DNA from: Agromyces sp. ISL-38
GTDB taxonomy: Bacteria > Actinomycetota > Actinomycetes > Actinomycetales > Microbacteriaceae
Direction: 5' to 3'
NCBI RefSeq assembly: GCF_018613935.1
Contig: NZ_JAGGPF010000016.1
Location: 1-39,864 of the forward strand
DNA: 39,864 bases
Shown: in pieces, positions 1-10,176 of the stretch
Numbering within the stretch: position 1 is the stretch's first letter
Layout of the letters: every line of letters begins with the position of its first letter
Translations under genes and position numbers: made by a program
Notes under the pieces: model-generated
Database searches by the model: none
Told to the model about the DNA's origin: nothing
The model's input: the letters and a program-made list of their open reading frames with translations, nothing else

Positions 1-576
1 AACCAAAGCCTCAGCAGACCCTTTCGAGCCCACCTGCTGCCCCCACAGATCGTGGATCGCCTGCGTCACCACCCGGGCACCGCCCGCCGCAGCCGGCGGG
101 GTCGCCTGCTTCAACGCCCCATACTGCGGAGTCGATTCCGGGATGCCGCAGACCGACGCATCCGCATCAGCAACCTGCGGGTCATCCGGCCACGCATTCG
201 CGATGGTCTGCGTGTCGCCGTAGTACTCGTACTTCGTACCCGCGACCGCGACCGTCGCCCCGGCCGCGACACCGGCGGGCAGCATCCGTGAGGTTCGCCG
301 GTTGTAATCGTCGGCATACCCGGTCGTCGTGCGCAGGTTCAGCCCCTGCGGGTCGAGCGCCGTCTGCGTCGCCAAACCCAGCCACGGCGACGCCCCATAC
401 GAGGTCGCGGTGCGAAGCGATGGCACGTCGGAGTTGTCCACCCCGGCAGGCGCACCGGCTTGCACTGAATCATCCGTCGTCGATGACGTCGCCAGATTGT
501 AGGCCGGCTTCAGGGTACTGCCGGGCACCGCGGCGAATGCGGTGTCGCCTGGCTTCTTCCACGACAGGGTGAGCAG
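1..576 (-). pseudogene. Broken RHS/YD-repeat gene fragment, cut by window edge
   Basis: Read on the minus strand in the RHS frame, this stretch matches residues about 1436-1618 of the large RHS protein encoded at 1368-8222, from the end of its second PA14 domain into the YD-repeat region. It has no upstream part: an in-frame TAG at 577-579 precedes the conserved LSWKKPG motif, and no ribosome binding site or start is evident. The frame stays open to position 1. After the shared VGSK it changes to GSAEALV, where the intact gene has RTGDTG, so the fragment joins a different downstream sequence that may continue outside the window. It is seen as a partial duplication, probably not translated from its own start. 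It could instead be the 3' part of a second, truncated RHS gene. Confidence 0.75.
22..570. repeat. 549-bp direct repeat, copy 1 (partner at 3369-3917)
   Basis: Positions 22-570 align without gaps to 3369-3917 (constant offset 3347). I count about eight mismatches by eye, close to 98-99% identity. Sequence similarity stops abruptly on both sides. Both copies lie in the same orientation, so recombination between them would delete about 3.3 kb, including the 3' part of the RHS gene and the PH-domain gene. Confidence 0.9.
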
Positions 577-579
577 CTA

Positions 580-849
580 CCTCTCGGGCGCGGTGACCCC
601 GTCGGCCGTGGTCCACCCGCCTCAACGTGGCGCGGAACCGCCAGTCCGAACTAGCGTGACACGCAACTTAGCCGCTAGGACGTGCCCGGAGACGTGACCT
701 GGAAAATCTTGTCTCTCGTGAGCGCGCACTCAGCAGCTTCTGCCGAACAGGTGTCCCAGTCGAGAATCGGAACGCGTCAACTTCCACTCGAACAAGCCAG
801 TGAACAGACGTACCTGGAAACGGAGGCGGCAACCGCAGGACTAAGTCGA
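580..849. other. Non-coding stretch between RHS fragment and PH-domain gene
   Basis: I see no convincing gene here. A plus-strand open frame starting at 682 runs antisense into the PH-domain gene and has no recognisable protein features. A short palindrome, GCGTG-A-CACGC, lies near 645-655, and CTAGCG/CGCTAG arms surround it. It could act as a weak terminator but has no T-tract. Confidence 0.4.
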
Positions 850-1326
850 CTAAGGAACGTACTCCACCGGGACACCGAGCGCCCGACCGACATCGCGTAT
901 CACTGTCTCCGCTGCAGCATTCGACATCGCCGTGGCTGGGAAAAAGCGGTCGCGGCCCCCGGTTTCAATGCCGAGTACCTTGACATGTCGCCCCATGACA
1001 TCGCCGTCCGCCCAGCGGTTCAAATATCCAGAGTAGTGGCGGACTAGGAGCTCAGTCACTAGATCGGTGTTGACCCGGTACGTGCGCCACCAGCTCACGA
1101 TTCTGAGAGTCGACCCTTGGATCTTAACGCCGATCATCGTGGCGCGCAGGGCAAGGATCAGCCCAGGAAGGATGAACAGAAGCGTCGGCAATTGGATCAG
1201 AGCGATCATCTCAGCACCTGCGGCCAGAGCGCCGACTGACCCGAGAGAGACCCAGCCCAGGCCCAGGCTGAGGCCGATAGCACGAGAGACTCGGCCCACT
1301 GCTCGAGATGGCACGGGCGTAGCCAT
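850..1326 (-). CDS. Small membrane protein with bacterial PH-like domain; candidate RHS immunity protein
   Basis: This is a 158-residue protein. Residues about 15-65 form two hydrophobic segments (one around LGWVSLGSVGALAAGA, one around PTLLFILPGLILAL). They are followed by a short beta-rich domain with the pattern VKIQGSTLRIVSWWRTYRV, typical of bacterial PH domains on membrane proteins. I chose the ATG at 1326 because AAGGAAGG lies just upstream. An in-frame ATG at 1374 would overlap the RHS stop by 7 bp but has no better site. The gene starts 41 nt after the RHS toxin gene on the same strand, the usual place of an immunity gene in polymorphic toxin loci. Function is inferred from position; PH-domain membrane proteins are also common as unrelated housekeeping genes in actinobacteria. 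Confidence 0.7.
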   Translation of the reverse strand: MATPVPSRAVGRVSRAIGLSLGLGWVSLGSVGALAAGAEMIALIQLPTLLFILPGLILALRATMIGVKIQGSTLRIVSWWRTYRVNTDLVTELLVRHYSGYLNRWADGDVMGRHVKVLGIETGGRDRFFPATAMSNAAAETVIRDVGRALGVPVEYVP

Positions 1327-1367
1327 TGTTTGCCTTCCTTCCTGGCTCGCCGCCGGATCGATACGCT

Positions 1368-4300
1368 TCACCATGCGATGCTCCGACCGCCACGGTACTG
1401 AACATAGGCGGTGGATCGCGACGAACCGTACGTCGGCCCGTTGATAATGCCACTGACCGCGCGGCCAATACCGTAGCCGACCAGATTGCCAACCGCCGTG
1501 GTGGCCAGATTCGTCTTCCTGAGGTACTGGCTAGTGAGTTCGCGCCTGGCCAGAGTCTCGATCCGGCGGCCGGCACTCGCAAACGAAGCCGCCGCATGCC
1601 GCGCAACTTGACGAACACCAACCTTGAGTAGGGCCGTCGCCGCTCCGCCGCCTAGCATGCCGATCGCCGCCGCTCCCGCATCCGCCCAGCGACCCTGGGC
1701 CAAATACAAGCCCGTCTCAACCGCCGCACAAGCGGTTCCGACCGCGCCGGGAATGAATCCACATGCGAAGAAGAACGCTTCCCCGACTGCTGAATCGGTG
1801 ACGGCTCGCGCGATATCCGACCACCACGCCTTGCCCGAGAGGTCGAACCGGTTGATGGGGTCGGCGGGGTAGTCGTAGTTGTTGGTGACGCCGCCTTCGA
1901 CTGGGTCGACTTCGAGGAACCTGCCGAGGGCGGGCACGTACTGGCGGGCGCCCATCTCGATCGTCGCGATGCTGCCGGCGTGTTCGGTGAGCTTGCGGTG
2001 GGTGCCGAGCCAACCCCAGTCCGCGTTCCCGGGCAGCGTGTCGGGCCCGGCGTCATCCGCCGGGCCGGTGCCGATCTGCCCGGTGGCCGGGTCGACGGGT
2101 TGCCCGAACGGGTCGTACCGCAACACCCCCACCGAACGGGTGCCCGTAGCATCCGCGGTCACCACGATGTCGCCGTGCAGGTTCGGGTACGACCACGACT
2201 GGCCCGCACCGGTCACCGACACGGTCACGCCGCCGGGCAGGCCCAGCACCCGCTGCAGTACCGTGTTCGCCCCATCGAGGATCAGGTCTGGGCTGTCCCC
2301 GCCACCGGTGAACCCGTACCTGACGGTCAGGGTTTGCGGGTTCTGCGCGCCCGTGGTCTCGGTGCGGGCCACGATCCGCCCGGTCACGTCCCGCTGGTAC
2401 TCAATGCGGGTGCCATCCGTCAGGGCGGTGCTGAGGTGCTGGTCGGACACGTCGTACTTCAGGGTCTGGTCGACCAGCTTGGTCGTGTTCCCATGCGCGT
2501 CATACGCCAGCCCGGATGCCGGGATCCCGGCAGCGACCGGGTTCAGGCCCGGACCCTGCGGGGTCCCAGTGACCGCGGTGCTGGTCAGCCGGTCGGCGTG
2601 GTCGTAGCAGTACGTCGTGGTCACCGCCGTGCCGCCGGTGGGGGTGTCGGTGCTGCTGGTGCGGTTCCCGTTCAACCCCGCACCCGTGTTCACCCCGCAC
2701 CCGCCGGTGCCCGCGAACCCGTACGTCAGGGTGTGCCCGGGGATCACCGCCTCGCTCAGCCTGCCGGCGGCGTCGAACCGGTACTGGGACGCGTACCCGG
2801 TCGCACCGTCGGTGAGGGTGTTCGCGACGATCCGACCCGATTGCGACCGGTACACCGTGTCGGTGACCGAGGACTGACCGTTCGGGAACGCCCACTTGTA
2901 CGACAGGGTGGCGCCGGCTTCGTTGCGTTGGATTGCGGTCAGACTTGCCCCGTTGCTGTACCCGACCCCGGACAGCTCGCCGGTCGTGTAGCTCGGATCG
3001 GCGAACTGGGTGCCGTCGACGGTGACGGTCTCGACCTGGCCGTCCAAGTTGAACGTGAGCTCAGTGGTCGACGCCGCACCACCCGGCGGGGTCACCGTCG
3101 ACTGGATCGCCTGACCGAGGAGGTTGTACGACACAGTGGTCACCACACCCCACACGTCGGTGTACGACACCGGACGGCCGAGCAGATCAGTGGTCGTGGT
3201 GATCGTTCCCGCCGGATCCGTCGCCGCACTCTTCAACGGGTTCCCGCCGACAGCGAAGTCGAACACCGCCGTCCGCTCCGCCGCATCCGCGTACCCTGGG
3301 TACACCGTCTGTATGGCACGGCCCCGCAGGTCATAACTCGTGCACGTCCAACCCGTGTCACCGGTGCGTTTCGAACCCACCTGCCGCCCCCACAGATCAT
3401 GGATCGCCTGCGTCACCACCCGGGCACCGCCCGCCGCAGCAGGCGGGGTCGCCTGCTTCAACGCCCCATACTGCGGAGTCGATTCCGGGATGCCGCAGAC
3501 CGACGCATCCGCATCAGCAACCTGCGGGTCATCCGGCCACGTATTCGCGATGGTCTGCGTGTCGCCGTAGTACTCGTACTTCGTACCCGCGACCGCGACC
3601 GTCGCCCCGGCCGCGACACCGGCGGGCAGCATCCGTGAGGTTCGCCGGTTGTAATCGTCGGCATACCCGGTCGTCGTGCGCAGGTTCAGCCCCTGCGGGT
3701 CGAGCGCCGTCTGCGTCGCCAAACCCAGCCACGGCGACGCCCCATACGAGGTCGCGGTGCGAAGCGACGGCACGTCGGAGTTGTCCACCCCGGCAGGCGC
3801 ACCGGCTGGCACTGAATCATCCGTCGTCGATGACGTCGCCAGATTGTAGGCCGGCTTCAGGGTACTTCCGGGCACCGCGGCGAATGCGGTGTCGCCTGGC
3901 TTCTTCCACGACAGGGTCAGCGCCGACGGGCCGGTGTCCTGGAAATACTGCACCCGAATCCTCGCGACCTGCCCCGCGGTCGCGGTGAACACCCCAACCG
4001 GGGATGCCGCCCAGGTTCCGGTACGCCAGAAGTCAACGGTGAGATTGTCGTCGACCCAGACCCGGGATCCATCATCCGAGGACGTACGCAACTCGTACAC
4101 CCCAGCCGTCGGGAACGTCACCGTGCCCGTGAACAGCACCGACCAACCCGTGGCCGGGATCCCCGTGATCGGCGAGCCACCCGCCCACTCCTTGTTGATC
4201 GCACCATCGGCAACGCCCGGGATCCCGAGCGTGAACGCCTTGGGCAGCCCAGCCAACTGCACGTTGTCGTACCAAGCGGCGTTGAGCCCGGTCAGGCCAT

Positions 4301-7300
4301 CGTCGTACCCGGTCATCGTGTGCGCCGGCGTGATCGGGCAGGGCTCGGTCGGGAGCCGCTTCACACCGAAACACTCCTGTGGTGCGGGCCCGTACGTGTC
4401 AGTGACCCGGTCGGACTGGTCATAGATCGTGGTCGACATCCGTCCCAACGGGTCGGTGCGGGACAGTACCTGATCCTTGCTGTTCCACACCGTCGACGCG
4501 GTCAGGCCCGACGGGGCCGTGTCCGACGTGGCCCGCCATCCGGCATCCCACGTCACCGTACGGATGTGCCCGATGGTCTGGTCCTGACCGGCAGCCTGCA
4601 CCGTCGTCGTGCCCTGCCCGTACACGTACTCGTGCCACGGCTGCTGGGCGGTGTCCGCACCGTCAGGAGCAGCGAGGGTCACCCGTGTCGCACGGCCCTG
4701 TGAGTCGTACCGGATGCTGGTGCGATTCGCGTCCGACGCGGAACGCGAGGCATCCGCCCTCAACCAGTCGGTCTGCAGGCCATCACGCACCCCGACCAGG
4801 CGTCTGTTGTCGTACGTGAACCCGACCTCCTCACCGCCCGGATCCTGGATGCCGATCAGGCGCTTGTCCGCGTCATAGAACAGTCGAGTGGTGTCGGTCG
4901 TGCCGGGCTGGTGGCCCGGGTACACGATGCGGCACAGCATGCCCTTCGGGGCTTCCACGCTGCCCGTGACGGCGGGGCACGCCTTCGACGACCCGCCCGC
5001 GTCCGCGGTCGTCAACGGTGCCGCGACATCGTCGCCGCCATAGAAGAAGCGAACGTCCCGTGGCGCGTCCGCGGCCGCCAGCCGGTCGAAGACCCGCTTG
5101 ACCAGTCCCGTCGAGGAGTACTCCACCCCTGGCGCCGCCGGCTTCTTCACATCCACCGGGCTGGTCACCTGCTCGATCGTGCCGTCGGCGCGGAAGACAT
5201 GCACCACGCCGGCCGCATCGGTGAACGTCACCCTCCCGTCACCGGCAACGGTCATCGTGCCGGACTCCCCGGCAGGCGGCGCGTACCCGCCAGCGGACCG
5301 CTTCGTGAACGAATGCGTGCCGCCCGTGGCATCGATCAGCGTGATCGAGCCCTCCTCGACCCGCGCCTTCGTGTACGTTCCGAGATCTCCCGCGAGGATC
5401 GTCGACGACGCCCACCCGTCGGGCAGGATCTCCTGAGACTTCGTGAACCACGACGCCGGGACGGGGAACGGGGTGCCGTTCACGCCCTTCTTCGCCCACA
5501 GCTCGAAGTACGCGGGGCCGGTGACCTCCTTGAACTCCGCATTGAAGGCGACTGGTGCGATCGACAGCGTCTTGGCGGCACTGCTCCACGTCACTGCAGG
5601 GTTCACGGAGCTCGTAGTGAACTTGTCGATGACTTTCGTGCCACCCACCGTGACGGCGACGCCGTCGTCCTGGGTCGACCCGAAGTAGAAGTCGCCAGCT
5701 TCGTTGGGTGTCAAGAACCCGGTCCACCTCGCCATGAACAAGTCCGACGGCACCCCGTCTCCGGGAGATGCGGTACCCCACTGGAATGAGAGCTGCGTGT
5801 CGGTTCGGGTGAGGACTTGTTTGGCCGCAGCGAAGTCCCATGACTGTGCCTGGCCGGGCTTGGGCGTCGCGTCGAAATACTCACCCTTCAACCCCGCGTT
5901 CGACGGATGCTGCGAGTTGTAGCTGAACGACACGCCCATCGGCCCACCGACCGTCGACACCGTCGGCGACGCGAAGCTCACACTCGCGTTGCCGGAGGCG
6001 AGGTTTACCGACACCGGCCCGACCGCATCCGCCGGTGACACCCCGCCGGCACCGAGTCGCTTGTTCACCGTGAACTTCGCCACCCACGGCGTCGGTGAGT
6101 CCACCTGGTAGCCCTCATCGCGGGTGATCACCGTCCACGAGTACGTCGTGCCGTCCTGCAACGACCCGGCCGGCACCGGCCACGATGGCGTGGCCAACCA
6201 GCCCGAGTTCAGCACACCACCCGTTTTCGTATCCGACCCCGTCGTCACCCGGAACCAGTACTTCAGCGTGCGCCCGGCAGGATTCGCGGGCGCCGCCACC
6301 TGCAGCACCGGCTCGGTCGAGACCACCACACCCTTGTCAGCCGGAGACGCCGTCGCGATGTCGGTTCGCGGCACGTCCGCGGTCGTGAAACTCCACACCG
6401 CCGAGCCACGCTCCGAAGGGATGCCCCACCACCAGTTGTAGTTGTCCGCAACCCACGCCTTCCAGTAATAGGTCCGCCCCGGCAACAGCTTGTTCTCAGG
6501 CACCTGCACGATGTCTGACGACTGATAGCCCGTCTCCCAGAGCGTGTTCACATCGGGATTCGGATTCTCACTGACTTTGAACCAGTGAGACCCGATGGTC
6601 CCCTGCGGGAACGTGTACCCGGATACCTTCAACGTCGGCGTCAACGACGCATTCGACGACCCATTGACCGGCGACGGCGACACAAGCGTGCCCGGCGTGG
6701 GGAACTCCTTCCACCACACGTCCATCTCAACACCGCGGTAGTGCTTGTATGTGAAGTCCGCGACCTCGTGCCCAGTGAAGACGAGCCATCCACCGCCGAT
6801 ACCGCCGCGCACCCACTGCGCGATCCGGTTCGTCAGCGGGTCGCTGTCAGACAACCCCGTGCCCGAACCCCAGAGATGCGCGTAGCTGAGCCACTCCCCC
6901 GTCGAGTTGTAGGAGAAGTTCGTCGCGTGGTACAGGTTGCCCAACCGGTCCGTCGTGGTGCTGTCCGAAGACATCGCCCACATCGGAATCTCAACGTCCA
7001 ACACCTGCTTACCGAACAACTGCTCATAGTTGAAATGCACCAACGTGCGCCACGTGCCGCTCTCGTTGGTGTTCCCGACCTGAATGCCAAGGTCCTTGTT
7101 GTACTGCCCGTTCGTCTTATATGCATGCGTCCCGGTCGCCGGCTGATACAACTCCGGATCCACCGACACCGGGTACACCCGCTTCGAACTGTTCAGCCAC
7201 GACCGTTCGGCGGTGAGCGTCAGCACCCACGAATCCCCCGAACGTTCCACGTCCGCTTCGACATCGCCCTGCGAGTTCGCACGATCGCCAAGGGTGCCCG

Positions 7301-8222
7301 CCGAGTCCCACATGATTGGCCGCGGCATCACCAGCACCGGCGCGCCGGCCGGAGTCTCGAACGCGATCTCGCCGGTCTCCATCGCGCGGGGCACGAGCCC
7401 GCCGCTGTCGATTCGCCACTGCCAGGATGCGCGCCCCTCCCCGCCGGGCTTCTCCGAGAGAACGAACAACTCCTTCACCCCCGACGGGGTGACCTCGTAC
7501 CTCAGGTCGGTGTTCTCGAACACGCCCGGATAAGTGATCTGGTCCTTCTCCGACGACCACGGCGTGAGATCCCGCTGCATGAGCGACGACCTCGCGTCAA
7601 TCAGCGAGAACCCGATCTCGTGCGAACCGTCAGCCACCCTCAACAACGGCGACTCAGTCGCGTTCTCAGCGAACCACGGCGTCAACGGGTGTTGCACGAC
7701 CTCCGCGCCTCCGAGGCCGAGCAACGCGAACGGGCCACGCCCCTGAACGTCAGTCTCGATCGGCTCCCATTCGCCGTCGACCTTGACGCTCAACGGGTCC
7801 GTCGACATCTGCGTCAACTTCGCACCATCGGGCCCGTCATACGTGATCGAGAACTCGTCGCGCTCGACGATCTCCGCCGAAGCCTTATCAAAGCTCTCGA
7901 CCGACTCCGCGAACTCACCCTCCGTGTCCTCCGGCGTGATCTCCGCAGCAGACCCCGGCACAGGTTCGACCTCGCCGTCGGGAGGATTACTGAAGTCACC
8001 GAGCGCCGGCTCCCCACCCGACGGAAGATCCGCTTCCGGTGACTCCTCCGGCAGCAGCGGCGCAACATCACTCGGCAACTCCGAAGGAGCCGGCTCTTCC
8101 GCATACGCGGGCTGCACCAGCGTCCCCACTAGGACAACCGTCAACAGGCCACCCACCAAGGCATTGACAACTCGACGAGTGCTCGTGCGAACAGGGCGCG
8201 ACGAAACGACAATACGTGGCAC
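1368..8222 (-). CDS. Secreted RHS/YD-repeat polymorphic toxin-like protein with two PA14 domains
   Basis: This is a very large exported protein of about 2,284 residues. The GTG at 8222 is preferred: GAGGAG lies upstream and it gives a clean Sec signal peptide (residues 1-41, basic RTSTRR then a hydrophobic core, ending QPAYA). A TTG at 8339 would add 39 residues of no signal character. Fibronectin-like segments follow (about 480-690), then PA14 domain 1 (about 774-927), YD-repeats, PA14 domain 2 (about 1307-1441), more YD-repeats, and the RHS core end with [16 protein letters not shown] and NRFDLSGK (about 2085-2130). RHS cores form a shell that encloses a variable toxic tail. Here the tail is about 155 residues, with a hydrophobic, Gly/Ala-rich helical part and a basic C-terminus. 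I do not recognise its activity. The PH-domain membrane gene downstream may give immunity. Confidence 0.9.
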   Translation of the reverse strand: MPRIVVSSRPVRTSTRRVVNALVGGLLTVVLVGTLVQPAYAEEPAPSELPSDVAPLLPEESPEADLPSGGEPALGDFSNPPDGEVEPVPGSAAEITPEDTEGEFAESVESFDKASAEIVERDEFSITYDGPDGAKLTQMSTDPLSVKVDGEWEPIETDVQGRGPFALLGLGGAEVVQHPLTPWFAENATESPLLRVADGSHEIGFSLIDARSSLMQRDLTPWSSEKDQITYPGVFENTDLRYEVTPSGVKELFVLSEKPGGEGRASWQWRIDSGGLVPRAMETGEIAFETPAGAPVLVMPRPIMWDSAGTLGDRANSQGDVEADVERSGDSWVLTLTAERSWLNSSKRVYPVSVDPELYQPATGTHAYKTNGQYNKDLGIQVGNTNESGTWRTLVHFNYEQLFGKQVLDVEIPMWAMSSDSTTTDRLGNLYHATNFSYNSTGEWLSYAHLWGSGTGLSDSDPLTNRIAQWVRGGIGGGWLVFTGHEVADFTYKHYRGVEMDVWWKEFPTPGTLVSPSPVNGSSNASLTPTLKVSGYTFPQGTIGSHWFKVSENPNPDVNTLWETGYQSSDIVQVPENKLLPGRTYYWKAWVADNYNWWWGIPSERGSAVWSFTTADVPRTDIATASPADKGVVVSTEPVLQVAAPANPAGRTLKYWFRVTTGSDTKTGGVLNSGWLATPSWPVPAGSLQDGTTYSWTVITRDEGYQVDSPTPWVAKFTVNKRLGAGGVSPADAVGPVSVNLASGNASVSFASPTVSTVGGPMGVSFSYNSQHPSNAGLKGEYFDATPKPGQAQSWDFAAAKQVLTRTDTQLSFQWGTASPGDGVPSDLFMARWTGFLTPNEAGDFYFGSTQDDGVAVTVGGTKVIDKFTTSSVNPAVTWSSAAKTLSIAPVAFNAEFKEVTGPAYFELWAKKGVNGTPFPVPASWFTKSQEILPDGWASSTILAGDLGTYTKARVEEGSITLIDATGGTHSFTKRSAGGYAPPAGESGTMTVAGDGRVTFTDAAGVVHVFRADGTIEQVTSPVDVKKPAAPGVEYSSTGLVKRVFDRLAAADAPRDVRFFYGGDDVAAPLTTADAGGSSKACPAVTGSVEAPKGMLCRIVYPGHQPGTTDTTRLFYDADKRLIGIQDPGGEEVGFTYDNRRLVGVRDGLQTDWLRADASRSASDANRTSIRYDSQGRATRVTLAAPDGADTAQQPWHEYVYGQGTTTVQAAGQDQTIGHIRTVTWDAGWRATSDTAPSGLTASTVWNSKDQVLSRTDPLGRMSTTIYDQSDRVTDTYGPAPQECFGVKRLPTEPCPITPAHTMTGYDDGLTGLNAAWYDNVQLAGLPKAFTLGIPGVADGAINKEWAGGSPITGIPATGWSVLFTGTVTFPTAGVYELRTSSDDGSRVWVDDNLTVDFWRTGTWAASPVGVFTATAGQVARIRVQYFQDTGPSALTLSWKKPGDTAFAAVPGSTLKPAYNLATSSTTDDSVPAGAPAGVDNSDVPSLRTATSYGASPWLGLATQTALDPQGLNLRTTTGYADDYNRRTSRMLPAGVAAGATVAVAGTKYEYYGDTQTIANTWPDDPQVADADASVCGIPESTPQYGALKQATPPAAAGGARVVTQAIHDLWGRQVGSKRTGDTGWTCTSYDLRGRAIQTVYPGYADAAERTAVFDFAVGGNPLKSAATDPAGTITTTTDLLGRPVSYTDVWGVVTTVSYNLLGQAIQSTVTPPGGAASTTELTFNLDGQVETVTVDGTQFADPSYTTGELSGVGYSNGASLTAIQRNEAGATLSYKWAFPNGQSSVTDTVYRSQSGRIVANTLTDGATGYASQYRFDAAGRLSEAVIPGHTLTYGFAGTGGCGVNTGAGLNGNRTSSTDTPTGGTAVTTTYCYDHADRLTSTAVTGTPQGPGLNPVAAGIPASGLAYDAHGNTTKLVDQTLKYDVSDQHLSTALTDGTRIEYQRDVTGRIVARTETTGAQNPQTLTVRYGFTGGGDSPDLILDGANTVLQRVLGLPGGVTVSVTGAGQSWSYPNLHGDIVVTADATGTRSVGVLRYDPFGQPVDPATGQIGTGPADDAGPDTLPGNADWGWLGTHRKLTEHAGSIATIEMGARQYVPALGRFLEVDPVEGGVTNNYDYPADPINRFDLSGKAWWSDIARAVTDSAVGEAFFFACGFIPGAVGTACAAVETGLYLAQGRWADAGAAAIGMLGGGAATALLKVGVRQVARHAAASFASAGRRIETLARRELTSQYLRKTNLATTAVGNLVGYGIGRAVSGIINGPTYGSSRSTAYVQYRGGRSIAW
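3369..3917. repeat. 549-bp direct repeat, copy 2, inside the RHS gene
   Basis: This is the partner of 22-570. It encodes the end of PA14 domain 2 and the adjoining YD-repeat segment of the intact RHS protein. Being inside the open gene, it is likely the parent copy. Confidence 0.9.
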
Positions 8223-8468
8223 GGAACTCCTCGGTAGGGCGGCGGCGAGGTCACCTGCGGGCAGTCGTGCACTCGTAAGGGGAATGTACCGAGCCAAAGA
8301 ACGGCAAACGAACCGTAGCCGCTGTTTCCATACCCCCAATCAGAGGGACACCGATAACGAATCGATCACGAGCCTTCGAGCAAGCGCCGAATGCCCGGCT
8401 CACGCCAACTGGCACCCGAAAAGTATCTGATCCGACGCCGGATCATCGACCCGCGAGCGCTCCGCCAG

Positions 8469-9368
8469 TTAGTCGAGGGGCTTCTCGAACCAGTGGTCGG
8501 CGTAGAACTCATCGTTGAACGGGGGCACCTCGATGTACCCGGCCGCACGGTACATCGCGATCGCCTCGGTGAGGCTCGCGTTCGTCTCGAGGGTCACGGA
8601 TGCCGCGCGGTGCTCGCGCGCGGTCTGCTCGAGCGCCTCGAGGATGCGGCGACCCACGCCCATGTCGCGCACGTCGTCGTCGACCCACATCCGCTTGATG
8701 TACGCGGGTTCGGAGCCGTGGAACAGCACGGCTCCGCAGCCGATCGCCCGGCCGTGCAGGCGTGCGATGAGGAACCGGCCGCTCGGCTCGGCGAACTCCC
8801 GGGTGTCGGGGTGGAGGCTCTGCGCCGGGTCGAATCCGCCCGGGAAGCGCCGGGCGAGCTCGGCGTAGTAGGCCGACAGGCACGCGCGAGCGTCGTCGGA
8901 CGCGGCATCCGCGGGGTCGACGGTCACGAGGCCCGCCTCGAGCAGGCGCATCGCGGTGCCCATCGCCTCGACGAGTCGCTCGCGCTGGCGAGGGCTGAGG
9001 GGTGCGAGCAGGGATGCCGCGAGCTCGTCGCTGCGCCGGTCGAGCTCGACGCGCTCGGCTCGGCCGGCCTCGGTCGGACGCGCGGTGCGCACGCGTGAGT
9101 CCGCAGCGGATGCCTCGAGGCCGACGAGACCCTCCCGCTCGAGGGAACGGAGCAACCGGCTGAGATACCCGGAGTCGAGCTCGAGGCGCTCGCGGATCTC
9201 GCGCACGTCGACGCCGTCGTCGCGCACCTCCCAGAGCACGCGGGAGGCGCCGAGCGATCGAGCGCTGCCGAGGTACTCGTCTTCGAGGGCTCCGATGCGC
9301 GCCGTGACGGCGCGGTTGAAGGCGCGGACGCGATCGATCGAGGCGCGGTCGAGCTGCTCGTGGGTCAT
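8469..9368 (-). CDS. MarR-family regulator fused to a GNAT acetyltransferase
   Basis: A single 299-residue protein has two domains. Residues about 1-145 are a MarR-type winged helix (SLGASRVLWEV, then LDSGYLSRLLRSLEREGLV as recognition helix and wing, then PTEAGRAERVELDRRSDEL). Residues about 160-299 are a GNAT acyltransferase domain with the acetyl-CoA loop in VRDMGVGRRILEALEQ and a typical ending, MYRAAGYIEVPPF. Bifunctional MarR-GNAT proteins are a known actinobacterial architecture, but the acetyl acceptor is generally unknown. The ATG at 9368 is chosen because it begins the helical MarR domain; an upstream in-frame start at 9449 adds 27 residues without domain character. A perfect inverted repeat just upstream suggests self-regulation. 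The next gene upstream on the same strand is a second GNAT, 105 bp away. Confidence 0.88.
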   Translation of the reverse strand: MTHEQLDRASIDRVRAFNRAVTARIGALEDEYLGSARSLGASRVLWEVRDDGVDVREIRERLELDSGYLSRLLRSLEREGLVGLEASAADSRVRTARPTEAGRAERVELDRRSDELAASLLAPLSPRQRERLVEAMGTAMRLLEAGLVTVDPADAASDDARACLSAYYAELARRFPGGFDPAQSLHPDTREFAEPSGRFLIARLHGRAIGCGAVLFHGSEPAYIKRMWVDDDVRDMGVGRRILEALEQTAREHRAASVTLETNASLTEAIAMYRAAGYIEVPPFNDEFYADHWFEKPLD

Positions 9369-9372
9369 ATCT

Positions 9373-9386
9373 CTGACCGTAGTCAG
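9373..9386 (-). promoter_or_regulatory. Inverted repeat before the MarR-GNAT gene, possible operator
   Basis: On the minus strand CTGAC-TACG-GTCAG is a perfect 5-bp inverted repeat ending 4 nt before the start codon. MarR proteins often bind palindromes overlapping their own promoter. The arms are short, so chance is possible. Confidence 0.3.
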
Positions 9387-9473
9387 CGATTCGTCGGACG
9401 GCAAGAGCCTTGTCGGATTGCCGGAGGCCGGCGGCCGTCGGGTCAGCACTGGCGGTCGACAGCAGGGCTGCGC

Positions 9474-10016
9474 TCAGTCGAGCGGCAGCTCGAGCACCCA
9501 GTCGTCTTCGACGCGGCCGCCGACCGTGAAGTGCTTGCGGCCGATCTTCGCGAACCCGTGCTTCTCGTAGAAACGGATCGCGCGGGCGTTCTCCTCGTTC
9601 ACGCCGAGCCACACCGACGTCGCGCCGGTCGAAGCCGCCGCGTCGAGCGTCGCCGACATCAGGGGCGCAGCGACGCCCGTGCCGTGTGCGAGGGCGCGGG
9701 TGTAGAACTTGCTGAGCTCCACGACCGGCCGGCGCGTGAGTGCGGCCGCGGCGTCGGCGTCGCCCGGCTCGCCGCTGATGAGCATCGAGTAGCCGACGAG
9801 CCGGCCGTCGTCCTCGGCGACGAGGATCGCCCGGCGCTCATCGTCGAGGTACTCCTCGAAGCGCGCGACCGTGAAGTGCTCGGCGATGAACGCGGCGATC
9901 GCCTCCGGGGTCGTGTGGGGCGGACACGCCATCGGGAAGGTCTCGGCGGCGAGGTCGGCGAGCGCCGCGGCATCCGCTCGCCCGGCCGCCCGAATCGTGA
10001 TGTCGTGCACGATCAT
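9474..10016 (-). CDS. GNAT family N-acetyltransferase
   Basis: The 180-residue protein has a complete GNAT fold. It begins ITIRAAGRADAAALADL, has a central beta strand (AILVAEDDGRLVGYSML), a strand before the acetyl-CoA site (VVELSKFYTRALAHGTGVAAPLM, with the HGTGVAAPL pyrophosphate loop), and ends with the usual ENARAIRFYEKHGF motif. It would transfer an acetyl group from acetyl-CoA to an amine, and the substrate cannot be told. GGAAGA lies 5 nt before the ATG, supporting this start. Upstream is the malate synthase gene on the same strand, separated by two hairpins, so it is probably transcribed separately. Confidence 0.88.
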   Translation of the reverse strand: MIVHDITIRAAGRADAAALADLAAETFPMACPPHTTPEAIAAFIAEHFTVARFEEYLDDERRAILVAEDDGRLVGYSMLISGEPGDADAAAALTRRPVVELSKFYTRALAHGTGVAAPLMSATLDAAASTGATSVWLGVNEENARAIRFYEKHGFAKIGRKHFTVGGRVEDDWVLELPLD

Positions 10017-10028
10017 CGATTCTTCCAG

Positions 10029-10059
10029 AGCGCCCGGGTGCATGACGGCACCCGGCGCT
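10029..10059 (-). promoter_or_regulatory. Hairpin in the leader of the GNAT gene
   Basis: AGCGCCCGGGTGC (10029-10041) pairs with GCACCCGGCGCT (10048-10059) with a single bulged base and a six-base loop. It lies just before the ribosome binding site of the acetyltransferase gene, so it could be part of a terminator region or a leader element. Confidence 0.45.
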
Positions 10060-10073
10060 CTCCGACCGAGACG

Positions 10074-10106
10074 CCGCCACTGATGCTGAAATCGCATCAG
10101 TGGCGG
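10074..10106 (-). terminator. Perfect 13-bp hairpin downstream of malate synthase
   Basis: CCGCCACTGATGC (10074-10086) and GCATCAGTGGCGG (10094-10106) form a perfect stem with a 7-nt loop. It lies about 70 bp after the aceB stop. There is no T-tract, as is common for actinobacterial terminators. It could alternatively be a dyad operator. Confidence 0.55.
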
Positions 10107-10125
10107 AGTCACGCGTCCATCACAC

Positions 10126-10163
<38 letters not shown>

Positions 10164-10176
10164 GCGCTGCATCCGC

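Noticed and set aside
682..1047. Plus-strand open frame of 121 codons near the left edge
   Set aside because: It overlaps the PH-domain gene on the other strand and has no recognisable features or ribosome binding site.
1980..3638. Long plus-strand open frame of about 550 codons antisense to the RHS gene
   Set aside because: It is Arg/Gly/Pro-rich shadow coding opposite YD-repeats, without domain signals, and the minus strand carries clear family motifs.
6585..8042. Plus-strand open frame of about 485 codons
   Set aside because: Arg-rich composition, antisense to the well-supported N-terminal part of the RHS gene.
9801..10016. N-terminal extension of the GNAT gene up to 10451
   Set aside because: The extended frame runs antisense-free but in the wrong frame through the malate synthase gene, and a good ribosome binding site precedes the ATG at 10016.
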